Below are positions 6,527-8,221 of a DNA stretch of 8,221 nt, one piece after another. The position numbers and the translations under genes were made by a program. Location: positions 1 through 8,221 of the forward strand of contig CALVKK010000050.1 in assembly GCA_944332645.1 (NCBI GenBank), read 5' to 3'. The notes beneath the pieces are model-generated. The model worked only from the letters and a program-made list of their open reading frames with translations. It was not told where the DNA came from and ran no database searches. How positions within the stretch are numbered: the stretch's first letter is position 1; each line of letters opens with the position of its first letter. The stretch is from an uncultured Bacilli bacterium. Lineage in GTDB: Bacteria; Bacillota_I; Bacilli_A; RF39; UBA660.

Positions 6527-7420
6527 TTAATCTACTTGTTTAAAGCCACTTAAATAATAGCCATCACTCTGTTTTTTAAAAGTATAAACATAACTACTGC
6601 CATTAAGCTTATCAATGTTTTTATCTATATAACTTTCATGATTTAAACCAGTTCCTCTATATAGCAACCCATCTGCATCTTCATTAATATAAGAATTATA
6701 ATCACGGTAAATTTTGTATATACTTTTGCCAGAAGCATCTTCATCTTCATTAACGAAGATAGTTTTAACATAAATATTTAATTTTTCGCCATCATTAATC
6801 GTTTCAGCTTTATATGGATTACCAAACGCATAACTGTAAAATCCACCGCCTCCTTGATCAATACAAAAGCTGTATTGATTAGGAACATATGTAACCGGAT
6901 CGCTTACCCATTCGCCAGTAGTGTAACTAAATGGTTTGAATGTTTCATGTTTATACGTAACATCGCCAAAGTAGTATTCAACATATCCATCTAGTACTGA
7001 TTGTGGAATTGCAAGTTTCACACTACACCCACTGCCATCTGTTACATCATATGGTCCGGATATATACTCATCCCAGTTAGCAGAAAGTTTAGCACCAGCA
7101 TAACCAAGAATAAAGTCATTAGGTATATAATCTTCAGTAACGTTTTTATCGGTATAAATTTCCCATGAATTATTATAACCATATAAAGAATATTTATCAA
7201 TTAGATCTTTAACTGCAACATCACTTAAACTTATTTCTTCTACTTTATCAGGTGTTTCTGGTTCGGTAGGATCTTCTGGTTTTTGTTGATCGCCCGGTTT
7301 ATCAGGATTTTCAACACTAGGTTGTTCTTTGATGACCTTATCATATACTATATAGCCAATCAAAGCAACAGTACATATGGCAAATATAATCGCTAAAACT
7401 TTTAAAACTTTATTATTCAT
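6527..7420 (-). CDS. Membrane-anchored extracytoplasmic protein of unknown function
   Basis: I do not recognise this 297-residue protein. Residues 1-5 are polar/basic and about 6-26 form one hydrophobic helix without a lipobox or clear cleavage site, so it is likely an N-terminal signal anchor with the rest outside the cell. Residues 32-60 are a Pro/Glu/Asp-rich linker (PDKPGDQQKPEDPTEPETPD) of the kind that spans the wall. The remaining 235 or so residues form an acidic, Tyr/Gly-rich globular part that looks mostly beta-stranded, with two cysteines (C132, C186) that could form a disulfide, a GGGG run at 190-193 and many aromatic residues. No catalytic motif is visible. A binding or surface-display role is an inference only. 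The start has AGAGGAG upstream. It has its own promoter and terminator, so it is not clearly part of the peptide cluster upstream, although it lies next to it on the same strand. Confidence 0.85.
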   Translation of the reverse strand: MNNKVLKVLAIIFAICTVALIGYIVYDKVIKEQPSVENPDKPGDQQKPEDPTEPETPDKVEEISLSDVAVKDLIDKYSLYGYNNSWEIYTDKNVTEDYIPNDFILGYAGAKLSANWDEYISGPYDVTDGSGCSVKLAIPQSVLDGYVEYYFGDVTYKHETFKPFSYTTGEWVSDPVTYVPNQYSFCIDQGGGGFYSYAFGNPYKAETINDGEKLNIYVKTIFVNEDEDASGKSIYKIYRDYNSYINEDADGLLYRGTGLNHESYIDKNIDKLNGSSYVYTFKKQSDGYYLSGFKQVD

Positions 7421-7445
7421 TTAAAATTCACTCCTCTTTGAATCT

Positions 7446-7474
7446 ATTATAACAATAAAATTTTTTTTAAGCAA
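7446..7474 (-). promoter_or_regulatory. Promoter of the 297-residue membrane protein gene
   Basis: On the - strand TTGCTT (7469-7474), a 17-nt spacer consisting of an A8-T4 run then ATTGT, and a perfect -10 TATAAT (7446-7451) extended by TG (TGTTATAAT). The ribosome binding site AGAGGAG follows before the ATG at 7420. The A/T tract in the spacer may bend the DNA. Confidence 0.8.
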
Positions 7475-7484
7475 TATATTTTCT

Positions 7485-7510
7485 AAAAAACAATATATAG
7501 TTTACACTAT
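7485..7510 (-). terminator. Possible weak terminator after the small-peptide cluster
   Basis: On the - strand ATAGT (7506-7510) pairs with ACTAT (7497-7501) around a 4-nt loop, and six T (7485-7490) follow after a 6-nt gap. The stem is short and AT-rich and the T run is displaced, so read-through into the next gene is likely. Confidence 0.3.
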
Positions 7511-7518
7511 CTTGACTT

Positions 7519-7674
7519 TTATAGAGAACACGAACTTAAACACCTTATTGTCGTTCCAATGATATTTCCACTTTTAAAAATTATATCAACACATATCGGG
7601 AAAAGTGGTAATAATAGTAAAACTAAGCCACCAATCAGAATTGCCTTATAATTTTTACGAATTAAAGTGGACAC
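7519..7674 (-). CDS. Small hydrophobic membrane protein, candidate immunity protein
   Basis: A 51-codon frame starting with GTG inside the 3' end of the 53-residue precursor gene and overlapping it by 13 bases. GGAGGT (7680-7685), which also encodes two glycines of that precursor, lies 5 nt before the GTG, so the start is well supported and translation is probably coupled. The product begins MSTLIRKNYK (basic), followed by a hydrophobic stretch of about 20 residues (AILIGGLVLLLLPLFPICVD) and then a short polar tail with two cysteines (C45, C49; a third, C28, is in or near the membrane). The position directly after two bacteriocin-like precursors and the single membrane segment suggest an immunity protein. 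The GG at residues 15-16 lies in the hydrophobic segment and does not look like a leader, but a third exported peptide is not excluded. I recognise no family. Confidence 0.65.
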   Translation of the reverse strand: MSTLIRKNYKAILIGGLVLLLLPLFPICVDIIFKSGNIIGTTIRCLSSCSL

Positions 7675-7823
7675 ATCATACCTCCAATAGCGCGTCTTAT
7701 CGCACTACCTAAACTACGACCAATATCCATGATAGTATTAATTCCTTTATATAGAGCGTTAATCAAAGTGCCTGTTATATTAATACCACCAACAATCTGC
7801 AATAATTCTTCTTTTTCTAACAT
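7662..7823 (-). CDS. Double-glycine leader peptide precursor, class IIb-like bacteriocin (second peptide)
   Basis: A 53-residue precursor. Residues 1-13, MLEKEELLQIVGG, are a typical double-glycine leader with acidic residues, Leu at -7, Ile at -4 and GG at -2/-1, the cut site for a C39-peptidase ABC exporter. The mature part would be 40 residues, amphipathic and cationic (one Lys, three Arg against one Asp). It contains INALYKGINTIMDIGRSLG, with a GxxxG motif at residues 35-39, then SAIRRAIGG and the ending MMCPL with one cysteine near the C-terminus. A short cationic peptide with GxxxG encoded beside a second GG-leader peptide fits class IIb two-peptide bacteriocins. Its ribosome binding site AGGAGGTGA is the strongest in the cluster. 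It starts 10 bp after the first precursor gene. A peptide pheromone is possible but less likely given the length and charge. Confidence 0.85.
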   Translation of the reverse strand: MLEKEELLQIVGGINITGTLINALYKGINTIMDIGRSLGSAIRRAIGGMMCPL

Positions 7824-7826
7824 TGT

Positions 7827-7835
7827 TCACCTCCT
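7827..7835 (-). promoter_or_regulatory. Strong ribosome binding site of the second precursor
   Basis: AGGAGGTGA, close to the full anti-Shine-Dalgarno complement, ends 3 nt before the ATG at 7823 and overlaps the TAG stop (7834-7836) of the first precursor. It settles the start of the 53-residue peptide and suggests that this peptide is made at a higher rate than the first, whose site is AAAGGG. Confidence 0.85.
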
Positions 7836-7968
7836 AATTACATTTTAGTGGTCTAATATAACCGTCGATTACTCCGATTGCGAAAATAACGCAAGCACCA
7901 ATAAACAACGCTAATCCTATCCCACCGCCAGATACTTTTTTTAATTCTTCTGTTTCTATTTTTTTCAT
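7834..7968 (-). CDS. Double-glycine leader peptide precursor, class IIb-like bacteriocin (first peptide)
   Basis: A 44-residue precursor. The leader MKKIETEELKKVSGG (1-15) has the EEL motif with Leu at -7, Val at -4 and GG at the cut site. The mature part would be 29 residues, strongly hydrophobic and able to span a membrane as a helix (about residues 16-34), followed by the polar tail DGYIRPLKCN. It contains AxxxG (20-24) and GxxxG (32-36) helix-packing motifs and two cysteines, C26 and C43. From memory, short GG-leader peptides with such a DGY-RPLKCN-like tail are annotated among class IIb (lactobin A/cerein 7B-type) bacteriocins, but I could not check this. Its ATG overlaps the stop of the upstream export gene as ATGA, with AAAGGG 9 nt upstream, so the peptides are made with the export machinery. 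Confidence 0.85.
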   Translation of the reverse strand: MKKIETEELKKVSGGGIGLALFIGACVIFAIGVIDGYIRPLKCN

Positions 7969-8221
7969 AATTTTAAACCCTTTCTTATTTCTTCGTAAAT
8001 TGTCGTTTCTGGTTTTTCAAAAACGATATTGATAATGTTGTTTTCGATCAGTTGACTTTCTTTTAAATCGAAATCTAAGACGACTTGATAAAAGATGTTA
8101 TCATTATCGATATAAAATTCATCACTAATCTTAACTACTTCAAATGATAATGATTGTCCTTCTACTGATAAATTATATTGTGGTAATAAACCTATGTCTT
8201 CTTTTTCAATATAAGTTACCG
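7965..8221 (-). CDS. Probable HlyD-family bacteriocin export accessory protein, C-terminal end (partial)
   Basis: A frame open from the right edge (whole codons from 8219) for 84 codons to TGA at 7965-7967. It begins VTYIEKEDIGLLPQYNLSVE and alternates short beta-type stretches (SLSFEVVKIS, NIFYQVVLDFDL, NIINIVFEK), ending TTIYEEIRKGLKL. The pattern of a residue set like 'yI...digl' followed by a barrel-like strand series and a short terminal helix resembles the C-terminal part of membrane fusion/accessory proteins (HlyD, ComB/BlpB type) that work with C39-peptidase ABC exporters. The assignment rests on this pattern and on the two GG-leader precursor genes that follow directly, with a 4-bp overlap. 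The N-terminal membrane anchor and the transporter would lie beyond the right edge. It could also be another unrelated beta-rich protein. Confidence 0.5.
   Translation of the reverse strand, partial: VTYIEKEDIGLLPQYNLSVEGQSLSFEVVKISDEFYIDNDNIFYQVVLDFDLKESQLIENNIINIVFEKPETTIYEEIRKGLKL

Noticed and set aside
2535..7420. Mycoplasma-type genetic code (TGA as tryptophan), suggested by the extreme AT content
   Set aside because: The seven tryptophans traced in ftsK, eno, the PEBP-family gene, murD and the 297-residue protein are TGG, and murD and the export gene end in TGA. The presence of murD also argues against a wall-less Mollicute.
7463..7497. Direct repeat of ATATATTG-like units upstream of the 297-residue protein gene
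   Set aside because: Two short AT-only copies in a very AT-rich stretch are expected by chance and have no regular placement relative to the promoter.
7580..7588. TGATATAAT within the 51-residue small membrane protein gene
   Set aside because: No acceptable -35 at 16-18 nt and it lies in coding sequence; a much better promoter for the next gene is at 7446-7474.
1..8221. CRISPR array, tRNA, rRNA, insertion sequence or attachment site
   Set aside because: No regularly spaced repeats, cloverleaf-like segments, transposase motifs or paired terminal repeats were seen on either strand on reading through.

Overview
The window looks like a chromosomal segment from a very AT-rich, low-GC Gram-positive bacterium of the Bacilli or a Bacilli-like gut lineage (Erysipelotrichia/RF39-type). 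The reasons are a LexA closely matching the Bacillus type, the rpsU-yqeY gene pair, GGTGAT-type ribosome binding sites and TGnTATAAT promoters. The seven tryptophan codons I traced are TGG and none is TGA, so this reads as the standard bacterial code and not the Mycoplasma code. The species cannot be fixed from the sequence alone.

Layout: the left edge holds the 3' end of lexA on the + strand. Everything else is on the - strand. lexA (SOS repressor) converges on ftsK/spoIIIE (DNA translocase), and the two share a bidirectional terminator. Upstream of ftsK on its own strand is an operon, murD - PEBP-family gene - eno (peptidoglycan precursor ligase, YbhB/YbcL-like protein, enolase). Its junctions are tight (4-bp overlap, then 12 bp), with one promoter before murD and a terminator folded around the eno stop codon. 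Next upstream is rpsU - yqeY (ribosomal protein S21 and a GatB/YqeY-domain protein), with a strong promoter, a short hairpin between the genes and a terminator after yqeY.

The right part (about 6.4-8.2 kb) is accessory. A gene for a 297-residue membrane-anchored extracytoplasmic protein of unknown function has its own promoter and terminator. Beyond it, entering from the right edge, is a tightly coupled small-gene cluster. It holds the C-terminal end of a probable HlyD-type bacteriocin export accessory protein, two short precursors with double-glycine leaders (44 and 53 residues), and a 51-residue hydrophobic protein that starts inside the second precursor gene. None of the three small genes is in a usual length range for automatic calling. 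I read this as a two-peptide (class IIb-like) bacteriocin cassette with its export machinery just outside the window and a candidate immunity protein at its end.

How the genes work together: the left two thirds is housekeeping (DNA damage response, chromosome segregation, cell wall synthesis, glycolysis, translation), packed so tightly that several terminator stems contain the stop codon of the gene they end. The right third is probably a competition module facing outside the cell.
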